From Bacteroidia bacterium (lineage in GTDB: Bacteria > Bacteroidota > Bacteroidia > Chitinophagales > JAUHXS01): DNA of 64,000 nt. Position 1 is the stretch's first letter. Each line of letters opens with the position of its first letter. This document shows positions 53,932 through 63,534 of this stretch, piece by piece. The notes under the pieces were generated by a model, which was not told the DNA's origin, made no database searches, and worked only from the letters and a program-made list of their open reading frames with translations. Location: positions 561,339 through 625,338 of the forward strand of contig JAUHXS010000001.1 in NCBI GenBank assembly GCA_030426955.1, given 5' to 3'. The translations under genes were made by a program, and so were the position numbers.

Positions 53932-56340
53932 ATGAAGGAAGAAGATTTTTTTGCAGACATGCCAACAGATGATATTGAGTTTCTACCTCTTATTTCTGTT
54001 GACGATGAAGAAGGAGATAGTAATAAAAGAAAAATTGATACCACTTCAATTAATATCTTGCCTCTAAAGAATACTGTATTATTCCCAGGAGTAGTTATCC
54101 CAATTACCGTTGGAAGAAAGCGATCCATCAAAGCAGTACAAAGTGCCTACAGGGGGAATCGCACAATAGGTGTGATTTCTCAAAAAGATATTAAAATAGA
54201 AGATCCTAAAGCGAAAGACCTTAATTCTATTGGAACTGTTGCTAGAATAATAAAACAGCTAAAGATGCCCAATGGCAATACAACTGTCATTATTCAGGGT
54301 AAGAAAAGATTTAAAATAAAAGAATTCATATCGGAGTCACCTTTCATTAAGGCCTCTATCGATATGCTGGATGAGACAATTCCAAGTGACAAAGACAAGG
54401 AATTTGTTGCTACAATGGCTTCCATCAAAGAGTTAGCAGCCAAGATCATAACACTATCTCCGAATATTCCTTCAGAAGCTTCTGTTATACTTAAAAATGT
54501 AGAAAGTGCTAGTTTTTTAGTCAGTTTCATTGCCTCAAATCTAAACATAGAACTAAAGGAAAAACAGTCTATAATTGAAACTCAAGATCTTAAAGAGCGA
54601 GCACAAAAAGTATTGCAACACATGCACAATGAGCTTCAAATGCTGGAGTTGAAAAATAAAATACAAGATAAGGTTCAAACTGATTTAGAAGAACAACAAA
54701 AGGAATACTTCTTGCATCAACAACTGAAAACGATACAAGAAGAGCTTGGTGGAGATTCTGTCAATCAAGAAATTAAAAATTTAGAAAAGAAAGCCAAAAC
54801 CAAGAAATGGGGTAAGGAAGCCAAAGAGATGTTTGAACGCGAGCTGGGCAAACTTCAACGAATCAACCCAGCTGCAGCAGAGTACTCTGTTGTCCATAAC
54901 TATCTTGAACTACTTTTAGACCTTCCTTGGGGAGAATACACCAAGGACAAGTTTGATCTAAAGAACGCTCAAAAAGTATTAGATAAAGATCACTTCGGAC
55001 TAGAAAAAATCAAAGAAAGAATCTTAGAATATTTAGCCGTATTAAAGTTAAAAGGAGATATGAAATCTCCAATTTTGTGCCTCGTAGGTCCTCCAGGTGT
55101 AGGTAAAACATCGCTCGGTAAATCTATTGCCAATGCATTGAAAAGAAAGTATGTACGCATGGCATTAGGCGGACTACATGATGAAGCTGAAATAAGGGGA
55201 CATAGAAAAACATACATTGGTGCCATGCCTGGAAGAGTGGTACAGTCACTAAAAAAAGCAAAGTCTTCTAATCCAGTATTTATCTTAGATGAAATAGATA
55301 AAGTTGGAGCCGACCATAGAGGAGACCCATCCTCTGCACTCCTCGAAGTATTAGACCCAGAGCAGAATCAAGCTTTTTATGATAATTATTTAGAGTTAGA
55401 ATACGACTTATCTAAGGTTATGTTTATTGCCACGGCAAACTCCCTAAACAGCATTCAACCTGCGTTGAGAGACAGAATGGAGATTATTCATGTAAGTGGA
55501 TATTCTTTAGAAGAAAAGATTGAGATTGCTAACAAACATCTAATCTCTAAGCAAAGAACAACTCATGGTCTCAAAGCAACAGATATTAAGGTTAATAAAA
55601 CAATTATTAAAAAGGTAATAGAAGATTACACTCGAGAGTCTGGTGTTCGTGAGCTTGATAGACAAATAGCTTCTATTATGCGATCAGTTGCCAAACGAGT
55701 CGCCATGGAAGAGAAGTACAATAAAACAATCCAACAGGATGATCTTTATACTTACTTGGGGCCGACCAAATACGAAAAAGACATTTTCAAGAAGCAAAAT
55801 CAGCCAGGAATAGCAGTAGGTTTGGCATGGACTGCTGTTGGTGGAGATATCCTTTACATAGAATCTATATTGAGTGAAGGCAAAGGGAAGTTAACACTAA
55901 CAGGAAGCTTAGGTGATGTAATGAAAGAATCTGCCGCCACTGCATTGAGTTTAGTGAAAGCTAATGCTAAGAAACTAGATATAAACATTGAAGACTTCCA
56001 AAAGAAAGATATTCATATTCATGTTCCAGATGGAGCAACACCAAAAGATGGACCTTCAGCTGGTATAACTATGTTAACGGCCATTGCTTCGGTCTACTCA
56101 GGTAAAAAAGTAAAGCCATTTCTTGGAATGACTGGAGAGATTTCTCTAAGAGGTGAAGTACTACCCGTAGGCGGAATAAAAGAGAAAATATTAGCTGCCA
56201 AAAGAGCTGGTCTAAAAGAGCTAATCATGTGCAAGGCCAATGAAAAAGATGTACTAGAGGTTAAAGAAGATTACATAAAAGGGTTAAAGTTTCATTATGT
56301 TAAACACATGAATGAGGTACTTGATATTGCACTAGGATAA
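53932..56340 (+). CDS. lon: ATP-dependent Lon protease
   Basis: Lon degrades damaged and regulatory proteins in the cytoplasm. The N-terminal substrate domain starts 'INILPLKNTVLFPGVVIPITVGR', typical of LonA. The AAA+ domain has Walker A GPPGVGKTS at residue 386 and 'VFILDEIDKVGADHRGDPSSALLEVLDPEQN'. The C-terminal peptidase has the catalytic dyad Ser709 (PKDGPSAG) and Lys752 (GGIKEKI). The 802-residue length is normal. It lies 74 bases behind clpB in the same direction, so a shared stress regulon is plausible. TTGACA near 53868 and TATACTTG near 53880 suggest its own promoter. Confidence 0.97.
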   Translation: MKEEDFFADMPTDDIEFLPLISVDDEEGDSNKRKIDTTSINILPLKNTVLFPGVVIPITVGRKRSIKAVQSAYRGNRTIGVISQKDIKIEDPKAKDLNSIGTVARIIKQLKMPNGNTTVIIQGKKRFKIKEFISESPFIKASIDMLDETIPSDKDKEFVATMASIKELAAKIITLSPNIPSEASVILKNVESASFLVSFIASNLNIELKEKQSIIETQDLKERAQKVLQHMHNELQMLELKNKIQDKVQTDLEEQQKEYFLHQQLKTIQEELGGDSVNQEIKNLEKKAKTKKWGKEAKEMFERELGKLQRINPAAAEYSVVHNYLELLLDLPWGEYTKDKFDLKNAQKVLDKDHFGLEKIKERILEYLAVLKLKGDMKSPILCLVGPPGVGKTSLGKSIANALKRKYVRMALGGLHDEAEIRGHRKTYIGAMPGRVVQSLKKAKSSNPVFILDEIDKVGADHRGDPSSALLEVLDPEQNQAFYDNYLELEYDLSKVMFIATANSLNSIQPALRDRMEIIHVSGYSLEEKIEIANKHLISKQRTTHGLKATDIKVNKTIIKKVIEDYTRESGVRELDRQIASIMRSVAKRVAMEEKYNKTIQQDDLYTYLGPTKYEKDIFKKQNQPGIAVGLAWTAVGGDILYIESILSEGKGKLTLTGSLGDVMKESAATALSLVKANAKKLDINIEDFQKKDIHIHVPDGATPKDGPSAGITMLTAIASVYSGKKVKPFLGMTGEISLRGEVLPVGGIKEKILAAKRAGLKELIMCKANEKDVLEVKEDYIKGLKFHYVKHMNEVLDIALG

Positions 56341-56430
56341 AGATTAATCTTATCTTAACGCATATTGTAGCGAAACTTGCTATATTCATTCCAAACTAAG
56401 TTAAATCATTTCAACTTTTAGTCTGTAAAG

Positions 56431-57039
56431 ATGGCTTTTACTGAAGGTATACTGGTTGGTCTTTCAATGATCATATTCATTGGTCCTGTATTCTTCACAC
56501 TATTAAAGAGCACCTTAGAGCATGGTAAATTTGCTGGATTCGCTGTAGCTTCAGGGATTATAATAAGTGATGTAACATGCATAGCGGTTTGCCTTCTTGG
56601 AGCGATTCCTTTCTTCGACAATGACATTAATCAGTTTTGGATTGGATTAACAGGAAGCATTATACTATTAGCATTGGGGCTTAAATACCTTATTAAACCC
56701 AATGCCGAACATAACTCTAGACAACTCAGAGTCAAAAATGTATTAATTGTAAGTTTCTTTACAAAAGGATTCTTGGTCAATTTCATCAACCCTTTTGTTT
56801 TCCTTGTTTGGATTGGTCTTATCACCTATGCTAAAAGTGAGTTTATTCACTATGAAAGCTTATTTATATTCTTGGGGGGAGCCTTGCTAGGAATATTTTC
56901 AACAGACCTTTTAAAAGTGATTTTAGCGGATAAAATCAAAAGATTAATTCAACCCAAAGTTCTTAGAGTCACTTATAGAATTATCGGCATTATACTCATA
57001 GGTTTTGCTATTAGAATCTTTTTATATGTAATGTTATAA
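56431..57039 (+). CDS. LysE/RhtB-family exporter
   Basis: The 202-residue protein has about six membrane segments. 'FTEGILVGLSMIIFIGPVFFTLLKSTLEHGKFAGFAVASGIIISD' is the family opening, with the conserved GP pair in the first segment, and 'FTKGFLVNFINPFVFLVWIGLI' is the usual central part. Members export amino acids or similar small solutes. The substrate cannot be predicted. It is followed by a DUF1761 gene 49 bases away on the same strand. Confidence 0.88.
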   Translation: MAFTEGILVGLSMIIFIGPVFFTLLKSTLEHGKFAGFAVASGIIISDVTCIAVCLLGAIPFFDNDINQFWIGLTGSIILLALGLKYLIKPNAEHNSRQLRVKNVLIVSFFTKGFLVNFINPFVFLVWIGLITYAKSEFIHYESLFIFLGGALLGIFSTDLLKVILADKIKRLIQPKVLRVTYRIIGIILIGFAIRIFLYVML

Positions 57040-57088
57040 TAATTTATTTTAATGTCTATATTTGGTTAAACTAAACTTATAATAAATT

Positions 57089-57601
57089 ATGGAGCACAAT
57101 ACAGTATTTAATCCCATGGTGTTAGCTGGAGCAGCTTTAATACCTATGATTTTAGGCTTTATATGGTATCATCCCAAAGTAATGGGCACCATGTGGATGG
57201 ACGCCTGCGGTTTTAAAGCCGAAGACTTAAAAGGTGGAAACATGGGACTTATTTTTGGCCTAAGCTATGTTTTTAGCTTTATGCTTGCTATTGCTATTAA
57301 CTTTGTTGTTATTCACCAAAACCACCTATTTTCAGCTTTAATGAGTGAACCTGGATTCCAGAAAAAAACGGGAGATGCATGGATATTGGTTCAGGAGTTC
57401 ATGACCAAGTATGGTTCAAACTTTAGAACTTTTAAACACGGAGCATTTCATGGTTTGATTGACGGTATATTATTTGCACTGCCTATTTTAGCAACGAATG
57501 CCATGTTTGAGAGAAAAGGCTTCAAATATATTTTTGTAAACTCAGCTTATTGGATAATTTGTATCTCTTTAATGGGAGGTGTTATTTGTCAATTTTCTTA
57601 A
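57089..57601 (+). CDS. DUF1761 family membrane protein
   Basis: The 170-residue protein has four hydrophobic segments and the family features 'MILGFIWYHPKVMGTMWMDACGFK' near the N-terminus and 'HGAFHGLIDGILFALPILATNAMFERKGFKYIFVNSAYWIICI' near the end. The function of the family is not established. It is the last gene before a strong terminator, so it is likely cotranscribed with the LysE-type gene. Confidence 0.85.
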   Translation: MEHNTVFNPMVLAGAALIPMILGFIWYHPKVMGTMWMDACGFKAEDLKGGNMGLIFGLSYVFSFMLAIAINFVVIHQNHLFSALMSEPGFQKKTGDAWILVQEFMTKYGSNFRTFKHGAFHGLIDGILFALPILATNAMFERKGFKYIFVNSAYWIICISLMGGVICQFS

Positions 57602-57623
57602 GTAAACATATTACGTCTATTTG

Positions 57624-57655
57624 AAAAGGTTTGAGCATAAGCTCAAACCTTTTTT
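57624..57655 (+). terminator. Rho-independent terminator after the DUF1761 gene
   Basis: AAAAGGTTTGAGC (57624-57636), loop ATAA, and GCTCAAACCTTTT (57641-57653) form a perfect 13-base-pair stem followed by more T. Confidence 0.95.
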
Positions 57656-57811
57656 ATTTATAAATCCAAATTAAGCATTAAAAATGCTTAATCGATTAAA
57701 AGTTTGTAAGTCAATACACTCAGAGTACTTTCTAACAAACTTTAAATCGGGATTACCCCAACTAACACAATAGTTTAAACACTTCGTGTCTTTCTATTGC
57801 GTAAATTGGGA

Positions 57812-57819
57812 TAAATTTG
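57812..57819 (+). promoter_or_regulatory. -7 promoter box four bases before trmD
   Basis: TAAATTTG is a full match to TAnnTTTG and ends four bases before the trmD ATG (57824). Transcription would start at or about the ATG, so a leaderless mRNA is likely if this box is used. A matching -33 element is not clear. Confidence 0.45.
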
Positions 57820-57823
57820 TACT

Positions 57824-58495
57824 ATGCAGATTGATATTATTTCTTTACTCCCTTCATTATTGGAAAGTCCTTTAAATCACTCTATTTTAAAAAGAGCCCA
57901 AAACAAAGGGCTTGTAAATATTAACATTCATAACTTAAGAGACTACTCTACTCACAAACAAAAACAAGTTGATGACTACCAATATGGTGGCGGGGCAGGA
58001 ATGGTATTAATGATTGAGCCTATTGTAAATTGTATTGAATATTTAAAAGCAGCAACTAAATATGATGATATCATTTATATGTCTCCTGATGGAGAACTGC
58101 TGAACCAAAATATTTCCAACGAAATATCACTTAAAAAGAACATTCTAATTTTATGTGGACACTATAAAGGCATAGATGAAAGGGTCCGTGAACACTTTAT
58201 CACAAGAGAAGTTTCTATAGGGGACTATGTTCTCACGGGTGGAGAACTAGCCGCCAACGTGCTAATAGATTCAGTAGCCAGATTACTTCCTGGAGTTCTT
58301 AATAATGAAACATCTGCACTAGAAGATTCCTTTCAAGATAATATGATTTCGCCTCCTGTATACACCCGCCCATCAGAATTTAGGGGCATGAAAGTCCCAG
58401 AAATTTTACTCTCTGGAAATGAGAAATTAATTCAAAATTGGCGAACAGAACAATCAATAGAGCGAACAAAGAAAAGAAGACCAGATTTACTTTAA
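57824..58495 (+). CDS. trmD: tRNA (guanine(37)-N1)-methyltransferase TrmD
   Basis: TrmD methylates G37 next to the anticodon of tRNAs reading CNN codons and prevents frameshifts. The SPOUT trefoil-knot sequence is intact: '[14 protein letters not shown]', '[50 protein letters not shown]', with the usual '[39 protein letters not shown]' tail. Length 223 is normal. It converges with the next gene and overlaps its stop by four bases. Confidence 0.97.
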   Translation: MQIDIISLLPSLLESPLNHSILKRAQNKGLVNINIHNLRDYSTHKQKQVDDYQYGGGAGMVLMIEPIVNCIEYLKAATKYDDIIYMSPDGELLNQNISNEISLKKNILILCGHYKGIDERVREHFITREVSIGDYVLTGGELAANVLIDSVARLLPGVLNNETSALEDSFQDNMISPPVYTRPSEFRGMKVPEILLSGNEKLIQNWRTEQSIERTKKRRPDLL

Positions 58496-59511
58496 AGCTT
58501 TCTATGCTCATATATTCGCTCAATCATCTCAACAACCTTAAGTCCTTCTAACGCATTAGTTGTGATATTTGATTCTCCAGAAAGGGTATCAACTACGTTT
58601 TGTATCACGTAATGATGATTTGCTGCGCTCCCTTTATACTCTCCATAATCATTTGGTGGATTACTTGGAGGCAGCTCTGGCATAGTATACCCATCAATAT
58701 TACAATGCACAACCTCATCCATATATTGCCCGCTTACTTTCACACTACCCTTCTCACCTATTACGGCAATGCTACTTTCCATATTTTGATTCCAAACCGA
58801 GGTAGAATAATTAATTGATCCTATACCCCCATTAATAAACTCAAAGTTGACAATGCCTGAATCTTCAAACTCAATAGAATTGGGGTGATTAAAGTTATCA
58901 AATCGTGCATCAACATTCTTTATATCTCCAAACAACCAATACATGATGTCTATAAAATGGCTAAACTGTGTAAAGAGCGTTCCGCCATCTTGCTTCAAAA
59001 CACCTTTCCATCCGCCCTTTTTATAATATCGCTCATCTCTATTCCAGTAGCAATTAAGCTGTACCATGTAAATATCTCCAAGCAATTCCTGATCCATAAT
59101 TGACTTAAGCCATTCTGACGGCGGGCTATATCTATTTTGCATCACACAAAAAACCTGCCTTGAAACATTTAATGATTTATAAATTACTTTCTCACAAGCT
59201 TCTTTAGAGAGTCCCATAGGCTTCTCGCAAACAACATGCCATTTATTTTCTAAAGCCAATATAGACTGGTCTGCATGTAAATCATTGGGAGTACAAATGC
59301 AAACAACATCTATGTCATGGCCTCCCTGCACCAACTCTTCCATGGAGCTGTAAAAATTAATACCATATGCCTTTTCAATGTCAATTTTAATTGAGGTATC
59401 AATATCAGCCGCCGCAACTATTTCGGTTTGAGGATGCCTATGGATAATTTCGGCATGCCTTCTTCCTATTCTACCACAGCCAACAACTGCAAATTTTATT
59501 TTTTCACTCAT
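58492..59511 (-). CDS. Gfo/Idh/MocA-family NAD(P)-dependent oxidoreductase (WlbA/WbpB-like)
   Basis: The 339-residue protein has a Rossmann start '[21 protein letters not shown]' and the conserved '[16 protein letters not shown]' (EKP) motif. The second half has '[32 protein letters not shown]', with the catalytic-type His and Asp pair and a GGTL motif, similar to UDP-sugar dehydrogenases such as WlbA/WbpB. Adjacent to a lipid-linked sugar transferase gene (four bases apart), it probably makes a modified sugar nucleotide. The exact substrate is not provable from sequence. Confidence 0.85.
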   Translation of the reverse strand: MSEKIKFAVVGCGRIGRRHAEIIHRHPQTEIVAAADIDTSIKIDIEKAYGINFYSSMEELVQGGHDIDVVCICTPNDLHADQSILALENKWHVVCEKPMGLSKEACEKVIYKSLNVSRQVFCVMQNRYSPPSEWLKSIMDQELLGDIYMVQLNCYWNRDERYYKKGGWKGVLKQDGGTLFTQFSHFIDIMYWLFGDIKNVDARFDNFNHPNSIEFEDSGIVNFEFINGGIGSINYSTSVWNQNMESSIAVIGEKGSVKVSGQYMDEVVHCNIDGYTMPELPPSNPPNDYGEYKGSAANHHYVIQNVVDTLSGESNITTNALEGLKVVEMIERIYEHRKL

Positions 59512-59515
59512 ATGT

Positions 59516-60916
59516 TTAAAACGCGTTTTCGTCTCCTTTTAATAACATTCGGATGGTATAGTAAATAATCTTCAAATCTAGCAAAAATGACCAATTTTCA
59601 ATGTACCAAACATCAACCTTAACTCTTTTTTGCATCATATTAGGATCGGTTGTCTCGCCTCTATACCCCCTTACTTGAGCCATTCCTGTTATGCCTGGCT
59701 TTACAAAATGCCTGACCATAAACTGATCGATAATCCTTGCATATTCTTCCGTATGTTTTAACATATGGGGTCTTGGACCGACAACGGACATATTCCCTAT
59801 CAGCACATTAAAAAACTGAGGAAGCTCATCTAAACTTGTGCTTCTCAAAAATTTTCCAATAGGTGTAATTCTTTTATCCCCTTTTGTCGCTTGCTTAGTG
59901 TCAGCATTGTCATTCACATACATCGTTCGAAACTTGTAGCACCAAAAATCTGTATTAACTTTCCCTGAACGTTTTTGTTTAAAAATAACAGGGCCTTTAG
60001 ATGTTAGCTTAATAATTATTGCAAAAATGGGCGCTAACCATGAAAGCACAAATATGATGACAAACAAAGAGAAAACTATGTCGAAGAGTCTTTTTAATAA
60101 TAGATTAAAAGGATTCTCAAGTGGCTCTGCTCTAATCAACATAATTGGAACATCACCATAAAACTCTAAGTTTACTTGCCTGTTATGAAATCCCCTAAAG
60201 TCTGGGGCAACCTTGAATCTGATAACATGATCATCAGCAAATTTTTTTAATTTCCTAATTAAGTCAACATTTGACAAAGGAATAGCACAAAACATTTCCT
60301 CCACTTTGTGATCTTGCACATATCGTTCCAGTCCCTTGAGCGCTCCTAAGTGCAGATTGTCAAATTCTTCCTCTCCTGACTTTTCATCACCAAAAAAACC
60401 TAAAAAGTTAAACCCATACTCTGGATGTGCATTAATATGATTATAGATATTGATACCAACTTCATTTAATCCTACGATGACTGCCGTTCTTGTATTAAAC
60501 CCCCTTGATCTTAATTTTCTGGTTAAGAGCAGAAAAAAAGCTCTAAATACAATGATCAAAACACCAAAGTAGACGTAAACAAAAATCAGAAACTTTCTAG
60601 AGAAAAAGTACCCCTTTGAAGAGACTATAAAAATCGCAATAAGCAAAGAATGTAATAATACTGCCTTTACAAGATTTTTCAAGACATTTTCGAGGCTCAT
60701 TACCCTATAGAAATCATATATATTCAATAAGAGCGTTGTTAAAACCCACACAATATTAAAAATGATGACTAATGGCGTGTATTTGTCTACTAAATAATGA
60801 TCAAATAAAATTGCACTAAATCTAATCTGATATGCTAACAAAAAAGCAATATTCAATAGTAATAAATCACCAATGAAATGAATTGCTTTAAATAATTTAG
60901 AATATCTAATAAACAC
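59516..60916 (-). CDS. Polyprenyl-phosphate sugar phosphotransferase (WcaJ-like)
   Basis: The 466-residue protein has four or five N-terminal membrane segments, a Rossmann-like CoA-binding middle ('TAVIVGLNEVGINIYNHINAHPEYGFNFLGFFGD') and a C-terminal bacterial sugar transferase domain: 'KRLFDIVFSLFVIIFVL', 'FKQKRSGKVNTDFWCYKFRTMY', 'FLRSTSLDELPQFFNVLIGNMSVVGPRPH'. It transfers the first sugar phosphate to undecaprenyl phosphate and starts an exopolysaccharide or O-antigen unit. The conserved DELPQ acid and PRP are present. It has its own -7 box upstream and forms an operon with the oxidoreductase gene. Confidence 0.93.
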   Translation of the reverse strand: MFIRYSKLFKAIHFIGDLLLLNIAFLLAYQIRFSAILFDHYLVDKYTPLVIIFNIVWVLTTLLLNIYDFYRVMSLENVLKNLVKAVLLHSLLIAIFIVSSKGYFFSRKFLIFVYVYFGVLIIVFRAFFLLLTRKLRSRGFNTRTAVIVGLNEVGINIYNHINAHPEYGFNFLGFFGDEKSGEEEFDNLHLGALKGLERYVQDHKVEEMFCAIPLSNVDLIRKLKKFADDHVIRFKVAPDFRGFHNRQVNLEFYGDVPIMLIRAEPLENPFNLLLKRLFDIVFSLFVIIFVLSWLAPIFAIIIKLTSKGPVIFKQKRSGKVNTDFWCYKFRTMYVNDNADTKQATKGDKRITPIGKFLRSTSLDELPQFFNVLIGNMSVVGPRPHMLKHTEEYARIIDQFMVRHFVKPGITGMAQVRGYRGETTDPNMMQKRVKVDVWYIENWSFLLDLKIIYYTIRMLLKGDENAF

Positions 60917-60938
60917 TTTTAGAGAAAGTTATTTCCGC

Positions 60939-60970
60939 AAATATAAGATTTCAAAATTGACTTAAGTCAT
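60939..60970 (-). promoter_or_regulatory. Promoter of the sugar transferase gene with an adjacent palindrome
   Basis: On the minus strand TATATTTG (60946 down to 60939) is a full -7 box, 22 bases before the ATG at 60916. The palindrome TGACTTAAGTCA (60959-60970) sits just upstream, at the expected operator place. No -33 TTG is clear. This suggests transcription independent of the metX riboswitch. Confidence 0.55.
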
Positions 60971-60981
60971 TTTAAATCAAA

Positions 60982-62181
60982 TTAGTTCAGTACTCTCGCG
61001 GGAACTTCCGTTTGGGCGATAAAGCAATTTGGGTTAGACAAAATTGTTTGATTGACCAATGAGCTTAGCTTTATCTTCCCTACCAAGTACTTAAATGTGC
61101 TGCTCTCATAAACTTGATCAACTGACTCAAACTTCAAGTCACTTATGTCTTCTTTATTCTCATATCTGATATACACCTCTATAATAAAGTCATTAGTTCG
61201 CTCTGGTCTATTAGGTCGTTGAAGCTTTTTATATTCGTATCTATAATTATATGCTAAAGCAGAAATATCTGAAGCAACTGCAGAACCCGTAGCATGACTT
61301 CCTGCGCCCTTTCCTATTAATTGTTGTGCATCTGAAAACGCACCTTCTAAAACAACCCCATTATATTCATTTTCAACATTGTAAAGTTTAAATCGATCAT
61401 CACAAAATTGTGGCATAACCCAAGTAGCTAATTTGCCATTAATAATTTGACTACTAGCAAATAGTTTTATTTTCAGCCTCTTTTCCATAGCAAATTTTAA
61501 ATCATGATCATTAATGGTTTGGATGCCATAGGTGAAAATTTCTTCTGGATCAACATAAACACCAAACGCATGCGCTGTCAATATACATAGCTTGTACTTA
61601 GCATCATGTCCCCCCACATCTAGTGTTGGATCTGACTCAGCATAACCTATTTCTTGAGCTTGCTTTAATACCTCATCGTACCCTTTTCCTTCATTCACCA
61701 TTTTGCTCAAAATATAATTAGACGATCCATTAAAAATCCCTTCAAAAGCGGTTAACATATCATTATCATAATATTCTTCTAGATTTCTGATTACAGGAAT
61801 ACTGGCACAAGAAGAGGCTTCATAAAGAAGCGAAACATTGTGTTTAAGCTGTAAATCCACCAACTCCTTAAAGTTTTCGGCGACCATCTTTTTATTTGCT
61901 GTTACCACTGATTTTCCACCTTCCATCGCTGTCTTAACAATTTCAAATGCTTCATCTGCTGTATCAATTACTTCTACTATGGTATTGACCTCCGGATCAT
62001 TCAAGAGGTCTTCTTTTTCAAATGTAAAATAGTCCATGGGCAATGAACGTTTCTTTGCTTTATCCTTCACACAAATCTTTACAATTTCAGCATTGATACT
62101 ATCTGTTTTGGTAAAAATATCATGTAATCCCTGTCCGACACACCCGAATCCAAATAATCCTATTTTTAATTTTCGCTCCAT
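60982..62181 (-). CDS. hom: Homoserine dehydrogenase
   Basis: The enzyme reduces aspartate semialdehyde to homoserine. The NAD(P) motif GFGCVG is at residues 11-16, and 'VTANKKMVAENFKELVDLQLKHNVSLLYEASSCASIPVIRNLEEY' with 'FEGIFNGSSNYILSKMVNEG' and 'GYAESDPTLDVGGHDAKYKLCILTAHAFG' is characteristic. 'GKGAGSHATGSAVASDI' is a conserved C-terminal piece. At 399 residues it is the monofunctional type, with no aspartokinase fusion. It starts one base after the metX stop, so it is cotranscribed and shares the SAM riboswitch. Confidence 0.95.
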   Translation of the reverse strand: MERKLKIGLFGFGCVGQGLHDIFTKTDSINAEIVKICVKDKAKKRSLPMDYFTFEKEDLLNDPEVNTIVEVIDTADEAFEIVKTAMEGGKSVVTANKKMVAENFKELVDLQLKHNVSLLYEASSCASIPVIRNLEEYYDNDMLTAFEGIFNGSSNYILSKMVNEGKGYDEVLKQAQEIGYAESDPTLDVGGHDAKYKLCILTAHAFGVYVDPEEIFTYGIQTINDHDLKFAMEKRLKIKLFASSQIINGKLATWVMPQFCDDRFKLYNVENEYNGVVLEGAFSDAQQLIGKGAGSHATGSAVASDISALAYNYRYEYKKLQRPNRPERTNDFIIEVYIRYENKEDISDLKFESVDQVYESSTFKYLVGKIKLSSLVNQTILSNPNCFIAQTEVPARVLN

Positions 62182-62182
62182 T

Positions 62183-63184
62183 TTACAAGTGTTTTTTTAA
62201 TACATTCTCAATCTTTTCATATTCAATCAAAAAGCCATCATGACCATAAATTGAATCTATTTCTTCATAAATAGCATCTTTGATATGTTGCGCCATAAAC
62301 TTTTGTTCTTTTATTGGACATAAACCATCACTTGACACCCCAATAGTTAAAGTATCAGTATTGATTTTCTTTAATACCTCTTTCAAGGTTCCTCTTCCTC
62401 TTGAAATATCATGCGTATCCATTGCCATCGATAGAGTCCAATAAGTAAATGGATCAAATCTTTGTTGAAGCTTGTTCCCTTGATGGTCAATGTAGGAACT
62501 AATCTTAAAATCGCTTGTGACCTCTTCGTCTTGTTGCAATAGTTCATATGCATCGTAGTGACGGTAGTGTAACATGCCAATTCCTCTTGCTATCTTTAAT
62601 CCTTCTGAAGCAATTGTTAAATCTTCTTTTTTCCAAGCGTCATCATTCTCAATCGCCATTCGTTGAACGGTGTGAATACCTTTTCCCCAGGCAGATTGCT
62701 TGGCATTTGAAGCCAACATCACTAGCTGATTACAAACGTCAGGATGCTCCACTACCCATTCGATAGCTTGGTACCCACCCATAGACCCTCCAATCAGTAT
62801 GTTGATTTTCTTAATTCCCAAATATTCTCTCAAAAGCTCATGACACTGCACCATATCTCTTATGGTAATGGAAGGAAAGTTTTTAAGAAAAGGAGCTTTA
62901 GAAGTTTTATCATTACTAATCGGACCAGTCGTTCCATAACAGGAACCTAGAATATTTGCACATACTATAAAGTATTTATCTGGATCAAAGTACTTACCGT
63001 TACCAACCAATCCATCCCACCAATCTTTAACATTAGAATTTGCAGTCAAAGCATGACAAACCCAAACTACGTTATCACGTTGATCGCTAAGTTTTCCTAA
63101 AGTAGTATATGCAATATCAATACTAGGCAAAACCTCTCCTAACTCAAGGTTTAATTCTTTATTATAATGATATGTCTTTAACAT
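62183..63184 (-). CDS. metX: Homoserine O-acetyltransferase MetX
   Basis: MetX uses acetyl-CoA to make O-acetylhomoserine for direct sulfhydrylation to methionine. The alpha/beta-hydrolase triad is Ser134 (GGSMGG), Asp286 (SSDGLCPI) and His315 (YGHDGFL). 'VCHALTANSNVKDWWDGLVGNGK' and 'CANILGSCYGTTGP' are diagnostic. Substrate choice between acetyl- and succinyl-CoA cannot be decided by eye, though acetyl-CoA is the rule for this clade. Length 333 is slightly short but complete. The gene begins ten bases after a SAM-I aptamer, in an operon with hom. Confidence 0.95.
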   Translation of the reverse strand: MLKTYHYNKELNLELGEVLPSIDIAYTTLGKLSDQRDNVVWVCHALTANSNVKDWWDGLVGNGKYFDPDKYFIVCANILGSCYGTTGPISNDKTSKAPFLKNFPSITIRDMVQCHELLREYLGIKKINILIGGSMGGYQAIEWVVEHPDVCNQLVMLASNAKQSAWGKGIHTVQRMAIENDDAWKKEDLTIASEGLKIARGIGMLHYRHYDAYELLQQDEEVTSDFKISSYIDHQGNKLQQRFDPFTYWTLSMAMDTHDISRGRGTLKEVLKKINTDTLTIGVSSDGLCPIKEQKFMAQHIKDAIYEEIDSIYGHDGFLIEYEKIENVLKKHL

Positions 63185-63194
63185 TTCGTTTTCA

Positions 63195-63310
63195 TTTATA
63201 TTTATCAGTCAACTGACTGACCAGGAATTAGCACCTTCGGATTAACACGAACTTAATCGGGTTGCTAGAGGTTCATCGAGCCTGTCTCTCCCCTCTTCTT
63301 TATAAATAAA
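63195..63310 (-). ncRNA. SAM-I (S-box) riboswitch of the metX-hom operon
   Basis: Read on the minus strand, the core AGAGGGGAGAGACAGGCTCG, then ATGAACCTCTAGCAACC, and later AAGGTGCTAATTCCTG match the S-box consensus. P3 is GATTAA/TTAATC, P4 is TCAGTCA/TGACTGA (63205-63220). P1 can form between TTTATTTAT (63310-63302) and ATAAATATAAA (63205-63195). No terminator hairpin with a T-run follows; the 3' strand of P1 ends ten bases before the metX ATG, so control is probably at translation start. SAM binding is expected to repress. Confidence 0.92.
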
Positions 63311-63338
63311 ACCAGTATAGAGTGGTTAATTTACAATG

Positions 63339-63371
63339 CAAAGATAACATAGAAAATAACAAAATTCAAAA
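63339..63371 (-). promoter_or_regulatory. Promoter of the metX-hom operon
   Basis: On the minus strand TTTTG (63371-63367), 20 bases, then TATCTTTG (63346-63339) match the Bacteroidota -33/-7 pattern exactly. The start is about 63332, just upstream of the riboswitch. Confidence 0.75.
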
Positions 63372-63534
63372 CCTTTGAAGTGGAATATCGACCAAAAATG
63401 GGTATAAACCCTTGATAATTGGTATCTTTAAATGTCATTTTATTGTTAAAATTGTTATTTTTCTTGAAATTCTGACCATATCTTTATAATATTACAGGTA
63501 ACTATTCTGTTATTTAATCATAAAAAGGCAGATT

